Assembly (NCBI GenBank): GCA_017449285.1
Contig: JAFSJX010000010.1
Coordinates: 186,001 to 250,000, forward strand
DNA from: Treponema sp.
GTDB taxonomy: Bacteria; Spirochaetota; Spirochaetia; Treponematales; Treponemataceae
Length of the DNA: 64,000 bases
Direction of reading: 5' to 3'
Notes under the pieces: generated by a model
The model's input: only the letters and a program-made list of their open reading frames with translations
Told to the model about the DNA's origin: nothing
Database searches by the model: none
Program-made: the position numbers and the translations under genes
Part shown: piece after piece, positions 42,132 through 51,163 of the stretch
Layout: every line of letters starts with the position of its first letter
Position numbering within the stretch: the first letter of the stretch is position 1

Positions 42132-43277
42132 ATGGCTCAGAACACAATCGGAACGATTTTTAAGGTGACGACTTTTGGCGAAAGTCACGGGGCGGGGTTA
42201 GGATGTGTGATTGACGGATGCCCCGCAGGAATTCCGATTGATTTGGACGCAGTTCAGGCAGAACTTGACCGCCGTAAGCCAGGTGCAGATTTTGCGGGAA
42301 GAAACAATGCCGCAGTCACCAGCCGAAAAGAAGCAGACAAAGCGGAAGTGCTGAGCGGCATCTTTGAAGGAAAAACTGAGGGAACGCCGATTGCATTCGT
42401 CATTACGAACACATCCCAGCACTCAAAGGACTACGGAAATCTTGCCGCCACATTCCGACCAGGACACGCAGATTTCGGCTACTTTGCAAAATACGGTTTT
42501 CGCGATTACCGTGGCGGCGGAAGAAGCAGCGGACGAGAAACGGCGGCGCGCGTTGCGGCAGGAGCGATTGCAAAACAAATACTTAGTGCTATTCTTGGCG
42601 AAAACGTAAGAATCACCGCGTACACCGAACGCGCCGCAGGCATTTCTATAGAAAAAATTAATTTTTCCGAAATCGAGCAAAATCCATTGCGGGCGGCAGA
42701 CAGTAACGCGGCAAAAAAAATGGCGGCAAAAATTGAGGAAGCCCGCATAAACAAAGACAGCGTAGGCGGAATCGTAGCGTGCCGTGTAACAGGCATTCCC
42801 GCAGGTTTGGGCGAACCCGTATTCGGAAAACTTGACGCGGAACTGGCAAAGGCAATGCTTTCCATTGGCGCAACAAAAGGAATCGAATTTGGCGCAGGTT
42901 TTTCCTCCGCCGACAGCACGGGAAGCCAAAACAACGATGCCATGCGCGTAAATGCAGACGGTTCAATACGCTTTGAGACCAACAATGCGGGCGGCATCAT
43001 CGGAGGCATCTCCAACGGCGCGGACATTTTTTTCCGGGTTGCCGTAAAACCAGTGCCAAGCATTTTCCGCGAGCAAAAAACGGTTTCCGCACAGGCGGAC
43101 GGCACATTCACCGACAGCGATTTGGTCATTGAGGGGCGGCACGATGTCTGCCTGTGTCCGCGCATCGTTCCCGTAATCGAGGCGATGACGGCGATTGTTC
43201 TTACGGATATGCTTTTGCAACATCGGGCAAACTGTGTAAACTCATATCCTTTAGAAACCATCGTATGCAAAACTTGA
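42132..43277 (+). CDS. aroC: Chorismate synthase
   Basis: A 381-residue AroC that removes phosphate from EPSP to make chorismate, using reduced FMN. Signature 1 is FGESHGAGLGCVIDGCPAG, and signature 3 is in FETNNAGGIIGGISNG. The conserved RPGHAD and YRGGGRSSGRETA arginine-rich substrate loop is intact. AAGGAG lies eight bases before the ATG. No other aromatic pathway gene is nearby, and it is probably monocistronic. Confidence 0.97.
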   Translation: MAQNTIGTIFKVTTFGESHGAGLGCVIDGCPAGIPIDLDAVQAELDRRKPGADFAGRNNAAVTSRKEADKAEVLSGIFEGKTEGTPIAFVITNTSQHSKDYGNLAATFRPGHADFGYFAKYGFRDYRGGGRSSGRETAARVAAGAIAKQILSAILGENVRITAYTERAAGISIEKINFSEIEQNPLRAADSNAAKKMAAKIEEARINKDSVGGIVACRVTGIPAGLGEPVFGKLDAELAKAMLSIGATKGIEFGAGFSSADSTGSQNNDAMRVNADGSIRFETNNAGGIIGGISNGADIFFRVAVKPVPSIFREQKTVSAQADGTFTDSDLVIEGRHDVCLCPRIVPVIEAMTAIVLTDMLLQHRANCVNSYPLETIVCKT

Positions 43278-43302
43278 GGTAAACCCGCTCCCCCTGTTTT
43301 CC

Positions 43303-43428
43303 ATGTCCTTTCGGACAAGTACACAAAATACGCCAAAAGGAAGAATCATCATCACCCGTCTGAACGGCGGCATTGCATCAATAACAGACGTACAGCGTCA
43401 GTCTATCATTCTGGATTACACATCCTGA
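43303..43428 (+). CDS. Possible small open frame of 41 codons
   Basis: Starts MSFRTSTQNTPKGRIIITRL and ends in ILDYTS. The amino-acid pattern is protein-like, but no ribosome site is present and the ATG sits in a hairpin (TGTCCTTTCGGACA). It may be a remnant. The rest of the gap to 43503 shows no gene; a TATAAT-like box lies near 43437. Confidence 0.25.
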   Translation: MSFRTSTQNTPKGRIIITRLNGGIASITDVQRQSIILDYTS

Positions 43429-43503
43429 TTTTATGTATAATCTGGATTGCTTCGTACGGGAACGGGTCTGCAAGGCTCTTCACCAGCGGAACGAGCAGGG
43501 GTT

Positions 43504-46005
43504 TTACCGCTCCGGGTTAAAACTCACCGTGCGCAGAATATCGCCGAATACACCTGCAGCCGTTACCCCCGCGCCCGCGCCGTAGCCACGCACCGTAAGC
43601 GGAATGGGAGTATAGCGCGCGGTCTCGAACACAAAGGCATTTTCGCCACCACGCACACCGTACAGCGGATCGTCTGCGCCGACTTCCAGCATGCCCACGC
43701 TCACTTTGCCGTCGCGGATTGACGCTCCCATGCGGAGAACCTTGCCCTGTTTTTTAAGTTCAGCCATTTTCGCGTCAAAATACGGATCAAGTTCAGGAAG
43801 GCGCTGTAAGAATTCTTCGGTCGTTCCCTCAATGCTGAATCCTTCGGGAAAAATTGAATTCATCTTGATGTCGGAAAGTTCAATGCTCATGCCAGATTCA
43901 CGGGCGATAATCAGTGCCTTGCGGGCAACATCCGTGCCTTTTAAATCATCGCGCGGGTCAGGCTCGGTGTAGCGCAACTGTTTTGCTTCCAAAACCGCCT
44001 CACTGAATTTTTTGCCCTCGTCAAGTTTTCCGAAAATGTATGAAAGCGAGCCTGACATAATGCCGTTAAAGCCTGTCAGACTGTCACCTGATTTGAACAG
44101 ATTTTGCAGCGTGTCGATAATCGGAAGACCCGCGCCAACATTGGTCTCGTATAAAAAGCGGCGGTTTGCCTTGTTCGCCACAACACGCAACTGATGATAA
44201 AATTCCATGCTCATTGAATTGGCGCGTTTGTTTGGTGTCGCGATATGCATTCCCGCTTTGAGAATATCAAGGTAGCGTTCGGGCAAATCGTAACTTGCCG
44301 TGCAGTCCACAAAAATCGGGTTCAGCGGCTTAGTCTCTTTTACGAACGCCAAGATTTCGTCCACATCGGATTTCCTGGTCGCCTTTTTGCTTGCCTCACG
44401 CCAATTGGTCAGGTCAAGTCCGTTTCCGTCCATAATCATGCCGTCAATCGTACCGATGGCGACCACTTTGATGTCCACGTTCTGCGCGCGGAGTGCCTTC
44501 TGTTGGTCGCGGATTTGGTCGATGAGCGCGCCACCAATCGTTCCGGCTCCGAATGCAAACACTTCAATCGGCTGGGCAGTGTTAAAGAAGAAGATATGCG
44601 CCGCTTTTACCGCAAGGTCGCCCCAGTCCCCGCGCACAACCGCAGAAATAGAACGCTCGCTACTTCCCTGCGCAATCGCAAGAATGTTGATGTCTCTGCT
44701 TGCAAGCGCGTCGAAGAATTTTCCCGCCACACCACGGTTCTTTTTCATGCCGTCTCCGACAATCGAAACAATCGCGCAGTTCTCGCGCACTTCAATCGGA
44801 TTGATTACGCCGTCACGGATTTCCAAATCAAATTCAGCGGAAAGCACGTCCTTTACCAGCACCGCCTGACTTGCCTTCACGCAGAACGTAATCGTATATT
44901 CGGAAGAAGACTGCGTGATGAGCAACAAGGAAACTCCTGCGCGGCTTACGGCGGCAAAAATACGGCTTGCCGTTCCCGTGCGACCTTTCATGCCGCTTCC
45001 GCTCACGCTCACCATAGCCACGTTTTTCAGGCTGGAAATACCGCGCACTGCATTCGGCGTTTTTTCACCCTCAGCATACGGATTCTTGCAGATTCGCGTT
45101 CCGCGCGCACGAGGATTATGGCTGTTCAGACTCCATGCCTCGATTCCTTTTGCGGCAAGCGGAGCAAGCGTCTTCGGGTGAAGGACTTTTGAGCCGAAGA
45201 ATGAAAGTTCCATCGCCTCTTCATACGTCATATCCTGCACCAAAATCGCATCGGGAACAATGCGCGGGTCTGCGGTATAAATGCCGTCCACATCCGTCCA
45301 GAACTCAACTTTTTTTGCGCCAAGTCCCGCCGCAATAATCGCCGCGCTAAAATCAGAGCCGTTTCTGCCGAGCAAGCCCATCATGTCCTTGTCTTCGGTA
45401 TGTTTCCGCCATGAGCAGATGAATCCGGGGAACAAAAGAATTTGCGGCTGGTCTTTCTCCACTCCGTCCCGGTATGCGCCCAATGCTTCGGCAGTACGAG
45501 TATAGTCAGGTTCTCCTTCTTTTTGGTCGCCTGTGGTAAAAATAAATTTACGGCTGTCAAGCAAAAGCACGCGCTGTTTTTTTGCAATCAAAATTGCGTT
45601 CACAATCGGCACACAGCACAACTCGCCCATGCCCATAATGCGGCAATGAATTGAAGTCGGACATTCGCCAAAAGTCGCCACGCCGTTCAAAAGTTTTTCC
45701 AGCTCAACAAAATGCGGCTCTATTTTTTTCATAACATCGTCCGCAATAAAGCCCTTCACATTGGCATGAATCTCATTGCAAATTTCTTCGTGGATTTTTC
45801 TGAGGGAATCTACATATTCGGTCGGTCTTCCCGTTCCCGCAACACAGCCGTCAATCGCCGCCTGCAAACTGTTTGACACGCCCGCCACGGCAGACACAAT
45901 CACGCTTATGCGCTCGTCCTTGGCACGGCTTATCATAATCTCTACGGAATCAAGGATTCTACGGGCATTTCCCATGGAAGTGCCACCAAATTTCAGTGTA
46001 AGCAT
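43504..46005 (-). CDS. thrA: Bifunctional aspartokinase / homoserine dehydrogenase
   Basis: An 833-residue fusion. Residues 1 to about 290 are aspartokinase (LTLKFGGTSMGNARRI; the GRNGSDFSAAIIAAGLGAKK motif), about 310-460 are tandem ACT domains for threonine feedback (VSVSGSGMKGRTGTASRIFA), and about 470-833 are homoserine dehydrogenase (VFAFGAGTIGGALIDQI; GIMSGSLSYIFGKLDEG). It performs the first and third steps of the aspartate pathway; asd at 26617 provides the second. Promoter: TTGTCA (46084-46079), 17 bases, TATAAT (46061-46056). Confidence 0.97.
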   Translation of the reverse strand: MLTLKFGGTSMGNARRILDSVEIMISRAKDERISVIVSAVAGVSNSLQAAIDGCVAGTGRPTEYVDSLRKIHEEICNEIHANVKGFIADDVMKKIEPHFVELEKLLNGVATFGECPTSIHCRIMGMGELCCVPIVNAILIAKKQRVLLLDSRKFIFTTGDQKEGEPDYTRTAEALGAYRDGVEKDQPQILLFPGFICSWRKHTEDKDMMGLLGRNGSDFSAAIIAAGLGAKKVEFWTDVDGIYTADPRIVPDAILVQDMTYEEAMELSFFGSKVLHPKTLAPLAAKGIEAWSLNSHNPRARGTRICKNPYAEGEKTPNAVRGISSLKNVAMVSVSGSGMKGRTGTASRIFAAVSRAGVSLLLITQSSSEYTITFCVKASQAVLVKDVLSAEFDLEIRDGVINPIEVRENCAIVSIVGDGMKKNRGVAGKFFDALASRDINILAIAQGSSERSISAVVRGDWGDLAVKAAHIFFFNTAQPIEVFAFGAGTIGGALIDQIRDQQKALRAQNVDIKVVAIGTIDGMIMDGNGLDLTNWREASKKATRKSDVDEILAFVKETKPLNPIFVDCTASYDLPERYLDILKAGMHIATPNKRANSMSMEFYHQLRVVANKANRRFLYETNVGAGLPIIDTLQNLFKSGDSLTGFNGIMSGSLSYIFGKLDEGKKFSEAVLEAKQLRYTEPDPRDDLKGTDVARKALIIARESGMSIELSDIKMNSIFPEGFSIEGTTEEFLQRLPELDPYFDAKMAELKKQGKVLRMGASIRDGKVSVGMLEVGADDPLYGVRGGENAFVFETARYTPIPLTVRGYGAGAGVTAAGVFGDILRTVSFNPER

Positions 46006-46055
46006 ATTTCCTCACAGAGCCGAAGTTTTCCCACGGCAAAAAAACATTTTTTCTA

Positions 46056-46084
46056 TTATAAAGAAATCCGTCATGAATGACAAT
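46056..46084 (-). promoter_or_regulatory. thrA promoter
   Basis: TTGTCA, 17 bases, TATAAT on the minus strand, starting five bases after the barstar stop. It separates thrA expression from the barnase-barstar pair. Confidence 0.7.
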
Positions 46085-46088
46085 GAGG

Positions 46089-46352
46089 TTATTTATTGCA
46101 TCGTATCGCCGCGCCATCATCTTTTGCGTCAGAAAGCGTCTGCCAGAATGAATCAAAATAGTCGCCCAAACGCGTCCGCGCCTGTTCCGTGCCTACGAAC
46201 CTGATTTCCCATTCGTCATGTGGCTCGGTCAGCACGTCATAAAGCGCGTCCAGATTTTTTCCGTAATGCGCGGGGAATGGAAGCGTTTTGATTAGGACGC
46301 GGTGTAATCCCGTTTTGGTTCGGACGCGGCTCAAATCAACCGTAAATTGCAT
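46089..46352 (-). CDS. Barstar-family ribonuclease inhibitor
   Basis: An 87-residue cytoplasmic protein of the barstar fold: FTVDLSRVRTKTGLHRVLIK, LPFPAHYGKNLDALYDVLTE with the conserved tyrosine-glycine-lysine-asparagine helix that blocks barnase, and the acidic WEIRF strand. It binds and silences the ribonuclease encoded just upstream. Stop and start overlap as TGATG, so inhibitor translation is coupled to the nuclease. Barstar of Bacillus is about 90 residues. Confidence 0.92.
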   Translation of the reverse strand: MQFTVDLSRVRTKTGLHRVLIKTLPFPAHYGKNLDALYDVLTEPHDEWEIRFVGTEQARTRLGDYFDSFWQTLSDAKDDGAAIRCNK

Positions 46353-46876
46353 CAGTTTTTCCCCTGCACGGTAACTTTGCCCTGCTTGTCGTACAGCAAA
46401 TCAAAATGCTCGTAGTGGTCGGCGGTGTAATAAATTAGCCCGTCGTTAGAAAACACAATTCGCTTTGCGCCGCGCGATTTTTTTCCTCGCGTGTCAATGT
46501 CACATTCGGTGTAGCGGCGGCCTTTTTCCTTGGGAAGATTTCCCTCGCGGTTTCCGAACGTGTCGCCGCCGATGCTCTTCCCAGCCGCATATTTTTCCAA
46601 GCCGCCACCCGTCCAGCCCAATGTCTGCGCCTCTTTTTTGGTAATGTAATTCGCGGGCAAATGGCTGAACGTGTGAATGTACAGCGCAACCTCGTCCTTT
46701 CCGTCATATTCGCCGTTTTCGGTGACCGTAAGCGCGTTCTGCACGGCTTGGGTAACGACAGATTGCGCAACGGAAACAGACTCAGATGTGCCGTCCTTCG
46801 TTTTTTTTAAGAACGAAAGCCCTGCAAGTACAATCAGCGCACCAAGAAGCGCAATGCGAATATATTTGTTGTTCAT
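46352..46876 (-). CDS. Secreted barnase-like guanyl ribonuclease
   Basis: A 174-residue protein with an N-terminal membrane signal (IALLGALIVLAGLSFL) and a barnase-type (N1/T1) domain: IHTFSHLPANYITKKEAQTL, LGWTGGGLEKYAAGKSIGGD, the catalytic glutamate in YTECDID, arginine in KRIVFSNDG and histidine in ADHYEHFDLLY. All catalytic residues of barnase are present. It cleaves single-stranded RNA after G, probably outside the cytoplasm. It lies 63 bases after tctA. Confidence 0.93.
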   Translation of the reverse strand: MNNKYIRIALLGALIVLAGLSFLKKTKDGTSESVSVAQSVVTQAVQNALTVTENGEYDGKDEVALYIHTFSHLPANYITKKEAQTLGWTGGGLEKYAAGKSIGGDTFGNREGNLPKEKGRRYTECDIDTRGKKSRGAKRIVFSNDGLIYYTADHYEHFDLLYDKQGKVTVQGKN

Positions 46877-46939
46877 CTTTTTTTCCCTTAATTCAGTTTC
46901 AAAACGTCATTCCGAAGTTGTTTGGGAATCTTCCCGAAG

Positions 46940-48460
46940 TCACTCCAAATCGCTCACCGTTCCGCCACCGCTCATCTTCTTTTCCAATTTGTTCATCAGA
47001 AGCGGACTCAGAACACCGAAAACACAAAGCGCAATCAGAACCCAGCAGACAGGAGAAGAGAAGAAAATCGCAGGGCTTCCACCAGAAAGCAAAAGCGAAC
47101 GGCGCAGACCTTTTTCCCCGAGCGGTCCTAAAATCAGCGCAAGAACAATTGCCGCATTGTTCAGCTCAAATTTTCGCACAAGGTAGCCCAAAATGCCGAA
47201 AATCATCATAATCACCACATCGGCGTAAATTTTTCTGATTGCAAACGAGCCGACAATGCAGAGGACGATAATGCACGGAATCAAAATCGCGTCAGAAAGT
47301 TTTGCGATTTTTGCAAATCCTTTGCAGCCCAAAAGACCGATTCCCAGCATAAAGAACTGAACCAGAACGAAACCCGCAAAGAACGTGTAGGTCATCGGCG
47401 CATACTTCGTGAACAAATCCGCGCCCGGTTGTAATCCCTGAATAATCAGTCCGCCCATCAGAATCGCCGTCACCGACTCGCCTGGAATGCCCAGCGTGAG
47501 CATCGGAATAAGAGAGCCGCCCGTAACCGCATTGTTCGCCGCCTCGCTTGCCGCAACTCCTTCGATTGAGCCTTTGCCGAATTCTTCCGGATGCTTGGAA
47601 AGCTGCTTGTTCGTGTTGTAACTCATAAAACAGGCGATGGATGCGCCCGCTCCCGGCAAAATACCGATGATGTTTCCGATAATCCATCCGCGCAGAATCG
47701 TCGGCGTGATGCGTTTTACTTCACTGCCAGTCAGAACCATCTTGTCCTTCACTTTGGTCGCTTCCTGTCGCCTGACAATCGCCTTTTCCGCAAGAATCAG
47801 TGCCTGCGACATGGAGAAAAGACCGATAAGGGCACAGGTGACGTTAATTCCCTCGTAGAGCGAATCCTGTCCGAACATAAATCGTGGCACGCCGTTAATC
47901 GGATCCATTCCTATGGTAGAAATCAGCAATCCCAGCGCACCGCTCATCAGTCCTTTGAGCATACTCTTGGTTGAAACGCCTGCAATAATCGTCAGACCGA
48001 AAATTGAAAGCCAAAAATATTCAGGCTGCTTGAACTTCATTGCCAGCTGTGCCAAAATCGGCGCGAAAAAATAGAGTGAGATACAACTCAAAAGTCCGCC
48101 GCAAAACGAAGAAAAGCACGACACCGCAAGTGCCTTTCCCGCCTTTCCCTGCTTGGTCAGTTCGTAGCCGTCAAGCGCAGTCGCGGCGGAAGCAGGAGTT
48201 CCCGGGGTATGAATCAGAATCGCCGAGATTGAGCCTCCAAAAATCGCACCGCAGTAAATGCCGCCCAGCACAATCAGTCCTGTAGAGGCGGGCATGGAGA
48301 ACGTCATCGGCAGAAGAAGCGCGACCCCCATCGCGGCGGAAAGCCCCGGAAGACAGCCAATTACAATCCCCAGCGCGGTACTCAACGCCATCGCCAAAAG
48401 ATTCATCGGAGAAAGCGCATTTACAAAGCCCGCTCCCATTAAAGACAAAGTCTGCAACAT
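46940..48460 (-). CDS. tctA: Tripartite tricarboxylate transporter large permease TctA
   Basis: A 506-residue membrane protein with about twelve helices. TctA motifs: [20 protein letters not shown], and [17 protein letters not shown] with the [20 protein letters not shown] segment. It imports a carboxylate such as citrate with Na+, from the TctC binding protein and together with TctB. AGGAGG before the ATG; nine bases after tctB. Confidence 0.96.
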   Translation of the reverse strand: MLQTLSLMGAGFVNALSPMNLLAMALSTALGIVIGCLPGLSAAMGVALLLPMTFSMPASTGLIVLGGIYCGAIFGGSISAILIHTPGTPASAATALDGYELTKQGKAGKALAVSCFSSFCGGLLSCISLYFFAPILAQLAMKFKQPEYFWLSIFGLTIIAGVSTKSMLKGLMSGALGLLISTIGMDPINGVPRFMFGQDSLYEGINVTCALIGLFSMSQALILAEKAIVRRQEATKVKDKMVLTGSEVKRITPTILRGWIIGNIIGILPGAGASIACFMSYNTNKQLSKHPEEFGKGSIEGVAASEAANNAVTGGSLIPMLTLGIPGESVTAILMGGLIIQGLQPGADLFTKYAPMTYTFFAGFVLVQFFMLGIGLLGCKGFAKIAKLSDAILIPCIIVLCIVGSFAIRKIYADVVIMMIFGILGYLVRKFELNNAAIVLALILGPLGEKGLRRSLLLSGGSPAIFFSSPVCWVLIALCVFGVLSPLLMNKLEKKMSGGGTVSDLE

Positions 48461-48469
48461 ACGATCCTC

Positions 48470-48925
48470 CTAGAACAGCAAGTCAAAAACCAGCCCTTTT
48501 AAAAGACTGACTTTCAGCACCACATTGAACGTAACGAACACCAAAAGCATAATCGCCACCGTGGTAATGCCAATCGTAAGCGGTTTGATATTCATAAACC
48601 ACAGCAACAGAATCATAAAGATAATCGACGCGGGATAAAATCCAATCAAATACAACGCGGCAAGATAGCCGATTGCCAGCCCAAGAATCGGAAAAAACTG
48701 GCGCGGCAAAAAGCCCTTGAACAATTCGGAAAAACCGTTCGTCACACCCTCTTTTTTTGCAGAAATCAGCATTTTTATCAGGTAGAGCGTAGTCAAGCCG
48801 CCCAGCACCGCGATGATGAACTTGGGATAAATCTGCGCGTCGGCAGGCAGACTTCGGTTCATCAGCAGAAACCAGACGCACACGCCGTACATGAACACCA
48901 CAATCCCGACATCAGTTTTTTTCAT
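48470..48925 (-). CDS. tctB: Tripartite tricarboxylate transporter small subunit TctB
   Basis: A 151-residue four-helix membrane protein of the TctB family (DVGIVVFMYGVCVWFLLMNR; YPKFIIAVLGGLTTLYLIK; LGFYPAS-like LIGFYPASIIFMILLLW). The start at 48925 has GGGAG; a frame extension to 48964 is less likely. Its partner tctA follows in nine bases. A 236-base gap with three hairpins separates it from tctC. Confidence 0.9.
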   Translation of the reverse strand: MKKTDVGIVVFMYGVCVWFLLMNRSLPADAQIYPKFIIAVLGGLTTLYLIKMLISAKKEGVTNGFSELFKGFLPRQFFPILGLAIGYLAALYLIGFYPASIIFMILLLWFMNIKPLTIGITTVAIMLLVFVTFNVVLKVSLLKGLVFDLLF

Positions 48926-49161
48926 ACGAACTCCCATAAAAAGCCAAGAAGATTGTTTCGACAATCGATTGACTTTTTAAGCCACTTCGCAATGAAATGA
49001 GAAGTGGCAGTAAATAAGCAAGTTTGCGATGCAAACTTGTCAGATAAAAAGCCGGTGCTATTTCAGACGGTTTTTATCCTAACTCCTTTTACAAAAGATT
49101 CCCGCGTCAAGCGCGGGAATGACAGTTACAGTGAAAATCAACTAAGGCGAAAGAATGACCA
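48926..49161. repeat. Three successive hairpins between tctC and tctB
   Basis: GCCACTT/AAGTGGC (about 48981-49008), CAAGTTTG-CGATG-CAAACTTG (about 49019-49039) and TTCCCGCG-TCAAG-CGCGGGAA (about 49098-49118). The last is the widespread ATTCCCGC..GCGGGAATGAC palindrome, also seen near 1528-1550. Placed inside the operon they could lower tctBA expression or protect the tctC message. Confidence 0.75.
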
Positions 49162-50136
49162 TCAGTTAAAAATTTCAGTCAGCGTATTCGCGCAGAAATT
49201 GTACTGCTGCTTAATCAAATCGCCCGTATCTTCGGGAGACATAAATTCCGTGGTCATGTGCGCTTTTTCGCCGGCGGCAATGTAGTCAGCATCTTGCATA
49301 GCAGACCTGAATGCTTTCGCATAAAAATTGATGACTGCCTTGGGCGTACCAGCAGGAGCGACGATACAGCGGGCAGAGCCATACCAGTACGGATAGAATC
49401 CCAGTTCGCCCAGCGTCGGAGCATCGGGATATTCAGGAATGCGCTTGGTGTCATACGTTCCCAAAACTTTCAGTTCAGAAGCAAATGCCGTAAAGTCAGC
49501 AACCTTCGCCACAGAAAAGTCAACCTCACCCTGACGCAGAGCAAGCAGCTGGTCTGCCGTTCCGCCGTAAGGAATCGCCGTATATTCAAATTTTGCAGAA
49601 TGAGCAAGCAACTGCGCGCCGATGTGATTTGAGGCCTTGTTTCCGTTGGTAGATGCCTTCAATTTTCCGGGATTTGCCTTCGCGTAGTCAACAAGTTCCT
49701 TCAGCGTGTTGAACGGGCTCTTTGCGCTCACCAGAACAACAGAGGTCTCAATAACGTGATTCGCAATCGGCTCGATAGATTCCACCGTGTATGAGCCAAG
49801 ATGGTCGATAATATTTGAACAGAATGTCGGCAAATTGATGAATCCAAGCGTCAAGCCGTCGGGCTTTGCCTTTGCGAGCGCAGTCCATCCAATAGAGCCA
49901 GAACCGCCTTCCTTGTTATCAATCACCAGCGTCTGACCCACATATTTTTCAGCATACGAAGTCAGCACGCGGGCAGTATTGTCCGTACCCGAACCAGCCT
50001 TATATGCGACAATCATCGTCACCGTGCCATTCGGTTTCCAATCCTCAGCAACAGCAACAGTTTCCTTCTTCTTGCACCCCACAAACAGCGCAGCCGCCAT
50101 CGTTACAACAGCCACAACCAGCAACGTCTTTTTCAT
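49162..50136 (-). CDS. tctC: Tricarboxylate-binding lipoprotein TctC
   Basis: A 324-residue extracytoplasmic binding protein of the Bug/TctC family. The lipobox LFVGC makes it a lipoprotein. The core has NGTVTMIVAYKAGSGTDNTA, VIDNKEGGSGSIGWTALAKA and the second-lobe NHIGAQLLAHSAKFEYTAIPY, typical of the Bug fold that binds a carboxylate through water. AGGAGG before the ATG. Promoter: TTGCTT-16-TATACT (50198-50171) with the palindrome TTCCGCGGAA in the spacer. The ligand is unknown; citrate or another di/tricarboxylate is likely. Confidence 0.94.
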   Translation of the reverse strand: MKKTLLVVAVVTMAAALFVGCKKKETVAVAEDWKPNGTVTMIVAYKAGSGTDNTARVLTSYAEKYVGQTLVIDNKEGGSGSIGWTALAKAKPDGLTLGFINLPTFCSNIIDHLGSYTVESIEPIANHVIETSVVLVSAKSPFNTLKELVDYAKANPGKLKASTNGNKASNHIGAQLLAHSAKFEYTAIPYGGTADQLLALRQGEVDFSVAKVADFTAFASELKVLGTYDTKRIPEYPDAPTLGELGFYPYWYGSARCIVAPAGTPKAVINFYAKAFRSAMQDADYIAAGEKAHMTTEFMSPEDTGDLIKQQYNFCANTLTEIFN

Positions 50137-50170
50137 AATTCCTCCTACGGAACACATTAAGGATACTTTT

Positions 50171-50198
50171 AGTATAAACCATTTCCGCGGAAAAGCAA
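50171..50198 (-). promoter_or_regulatory. tctC promoter with a 10-bp palindrome in the spacer
   Basis: TTGCTT (50198-50193), 16 bases, TATACT (50176-50171). TTCCGCGGAA (50183-50192) lies between the boxes, where a repressor or activator could bind. Confidence 0.65.
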
Positions 50199-50263
50199 GT
50201 TTTTTATTTTGCGTTTTTTTGCGGTTTTTTTGCGGAATTTTATGGATTTTGAGGGATAACACG

Positions 50264-51163
50264 CTACGCCAAGAAACGGGCGTTCCCCAGCGCGTCCAGT
50301 ATTTTCGCAAGGAGAGGCTGACTTTCTGCCGTCAGACTGAGCAAATTATCGTATTCGGTGTGAAAAAGCCGCCATGTCCTGGGCATTTTTTCCACGTACT
50401 CAAAATGATATGGCATATCGGAACTGTCTGCGCGGTCACAATTCATCACCACTTTCTCAAGAGTTTTGTCGCGCATCAATTCGCGGGCATAATCGGTCGC
50501 CTCGTCAGCGGGAAGAAACGTAATCGCCACCGCAGGAATCCCGCATGCAAGAAAACCCGCATTGTCACTGTACGGCACAGGAAGCGTCATCCACGACTGC
50601 GGACTTACTTCGCGCAAAAGTTTCTGCGTCCGCTCGTACAAACTGAAAAATTGTTTTTTGAATGAGCCGCTCACCTTTGCGTCCAAACCCGCCTGAGCAA
50701 GAACCGGCACTGTTCCCCGACCACACGCATCGAACACATACACGTCATCTTTGGTAATACCCAGTTTGCGGAACAATTCTGCCAAGCCGAACGCCCCCTG
50801 CTCCGCCACGCCGTTTTCCCCTAATTCCTCGCCATCGGTAAAAAAAATGCGCACGTTATGCGTACCGCCCCGCAAGAAACGTTGTCTCAACCGCACGGCA
50901 AAATCAGCCACTGCCAAATCGCACACACTGTTGTCATTTGCCCCAGGGCTGTTCGGAACACGGTCGTAATGTGTGATAATTGTTTTGATTTTAAAAGAAG
51001 GATTGTATGCGCCCGTCGGGAAATTGACATAGAGATGCTTCCGTCCGTTTACAGGAACAACCGATGTCTGCACGTCACGCCGCGCAAGATAGTCCTGCAA
51101 GAACGCAAGTCTGTCGCAGTCGGGCGCAACGTATTGTTCCAGTTCGGACGAAAAAACGTTCAT
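50264..51163 (-). CDS. M28-family zinc peptidase-like protein
   Basis: A 299-residue protein with M28 aminopeptidase motifs: HYDRVPNSPGANDN (first zinc His-Asp and bridging Asp), FTDGEELG (catalytic and zinc Glu), then YSDNAGF and a late histidine (LFHTEYDN). No signal peptide, so probably cytoplasmic. The ATG chosen (51161-51163) overlaps the dnaJ stop as TGATG; a start at 51190 would overlap dnaJ by 28 bases. Tight coupling to dnaK-dnaJ suggests a role in degrading or processing damaged proteins, but the substrate is unknown. Confidence 0.85.
   Translation of the reverse strand: MNVFSSELEQYVAPDCDRLAFLQDYLARRDVQTSVVPVNGRKHLYVNFPTGAYNPSFKIKTIITHYDRVPNSPGANDNSVCDLAVADFAVRLRQRFLRGGTHNVRIFFTDGEELGENGVAEQGAFGLAELFRKLGITKDDVYVFDACGRGTVPVLAQAGLDAKVSGSFKKQFFSLYERTQKLLREVSPQSWMTLPVPYSDNAGFLACGIPAVAITFLPADEATDYARELMRDKTLEKVVMNCDRADSSDMPYHFEYVEKMPRTWRLFHTEYDNLLSLTAESQPLLAKILDALGNARFLA

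Noticed and set aside
43504-46005. Long antisense frames within thrA (up to about 315 codons)
   Set aside because: They lie opposite a complete, clearly functional gene and have no family features; they arise from the codon bias of thrA. The same holds for the long minus frames opposite uxuB, sufB and sufS.
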